Below are positions 64,000 to 64,000 of a DNA stretch of 64,000 nt, in pieces; position 1 is the stretch's first letter; each line of letters starts with the position of its first letter. The position numbers and the translations under genes were made by a program. Below the pieces are notes generated by a model, which was given only the letters and a program-made list of their open reading frames with translations, was not told where the DNA came from and ran no database searches. Source of the DNA: Agromyces kandeliae (lineage in GTDB: Bacteria > Actinomycetota > Actinomycetes > Actinomycetales > Microbacteriaceae); contig NZ_WKJD01000012.1 in the NCBI RefSeq assembly GCF_009674665.1, positions 310,001-374,000 of the forward strand, given 5' to 3'.

Positions 64000-64000
64000 C

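Overview
The window is high-GC (about 70% by eye) actinobacterial chromosome around the replication origin. Gene order (rpmH-dnaA-dnaN-recF-dciA-gyrB-gyrA-DUF3566-tRNA-Ile-tRNA-Ala, then ppiA-rhomboid-crgA-trpG/pabA and a pknB-pknA-pbpA-rodA-pstP-fhaB-fhaA block) and protein style point to Microbacteriaceae (order Micrococcales), possibly close to Agromyces; the genus is a guess. There is no rRNA operon, insertion sequence, prophage or CRISPR array.

1-19 kb: replication and translation core. Leftward genes from rpmH are rnpA, yidD, yidC, khpB/jag and rsmG, followed by a cut-off S66 peptidase at the edge. A near-perfect parS site lies on the rsmG start codon. Rightward are dnaA, the dnaA-dnaN spacer (canonical oriC position, but only degenerate DnaA boxes), dnaN, recF, dciA, gyrB, gyrA, a DUF3566 membrane protein, two tRNAs, a PrmC-related methyltransferase, a NUDIX hydrolase, a cyclophilin and a rhomboid protease.

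19-29 kb: cell-division and cell-wall signalling. A dense cluster of DnaA boxes (two perfect TTATCCACA in inverted orientation plus about six variants in 131 bp) sits between the rhomboid gene and crgA, some 13 kb from dnaA. Next come crgA, a small membrane protein, pabA/trpG, and a seven-gene leftward operon for FHA proteins, PP2C phosphatase, RodA, a class B PBP and two PASTA Ser/Thr kinases.

29-43 kb: a mixed accessory stretch. It holds a GH65 phosphorylase/beta-phosphoglucomutase pair, tRNA-Leu, YaeQ, PAP2, a solute-binding/VWA lipoprotein with a membrane partner, tRNA-Gly, a lipoprotein, an internally deleted YbaK-type deacylase, SHOCT, DUF1992, DUF2255 and SRAP proteins, and a secreted LVIVD-repeat protein convergent with a DUF305 lipoprotein.

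44-56.7 kb: a carbohydrate regulon. A sugar ABC importer without its own ATPase and a GH63-like glycosidase form one operon. A FadR-type GntR repressor is divergent from a second operon: GH42 beta-galactosidase, two-subunit glycine dehydrogenase (gcvPA-gcvPB), an AcoX-like ATP-NAD kinase family protein and an SDR. Both operons carry a nearly identical 17-bp operator (CTGTATACARAATACWG), so they probably form one GntR regulon. Joining glycine decarboxylase genes, without gcvT or gcvH, to a glycoside-uptake locus is the most unusual metabolic arrangement here.

56.7-64 kb: an acidic small protein, an NAD-epimerase, an SDR with an N-terminal extension divergent from its likely TetR regulator, a stand-alone LigD polymerase-domain protein, two membrane proteins and a cystathionine gamma-synthase/lyase family enzyme.

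Across the window the heptamer GGATGCC/GGCATCC recurs far more often than its composition suggests, and it forces codons that are otherwise rare in these genes.
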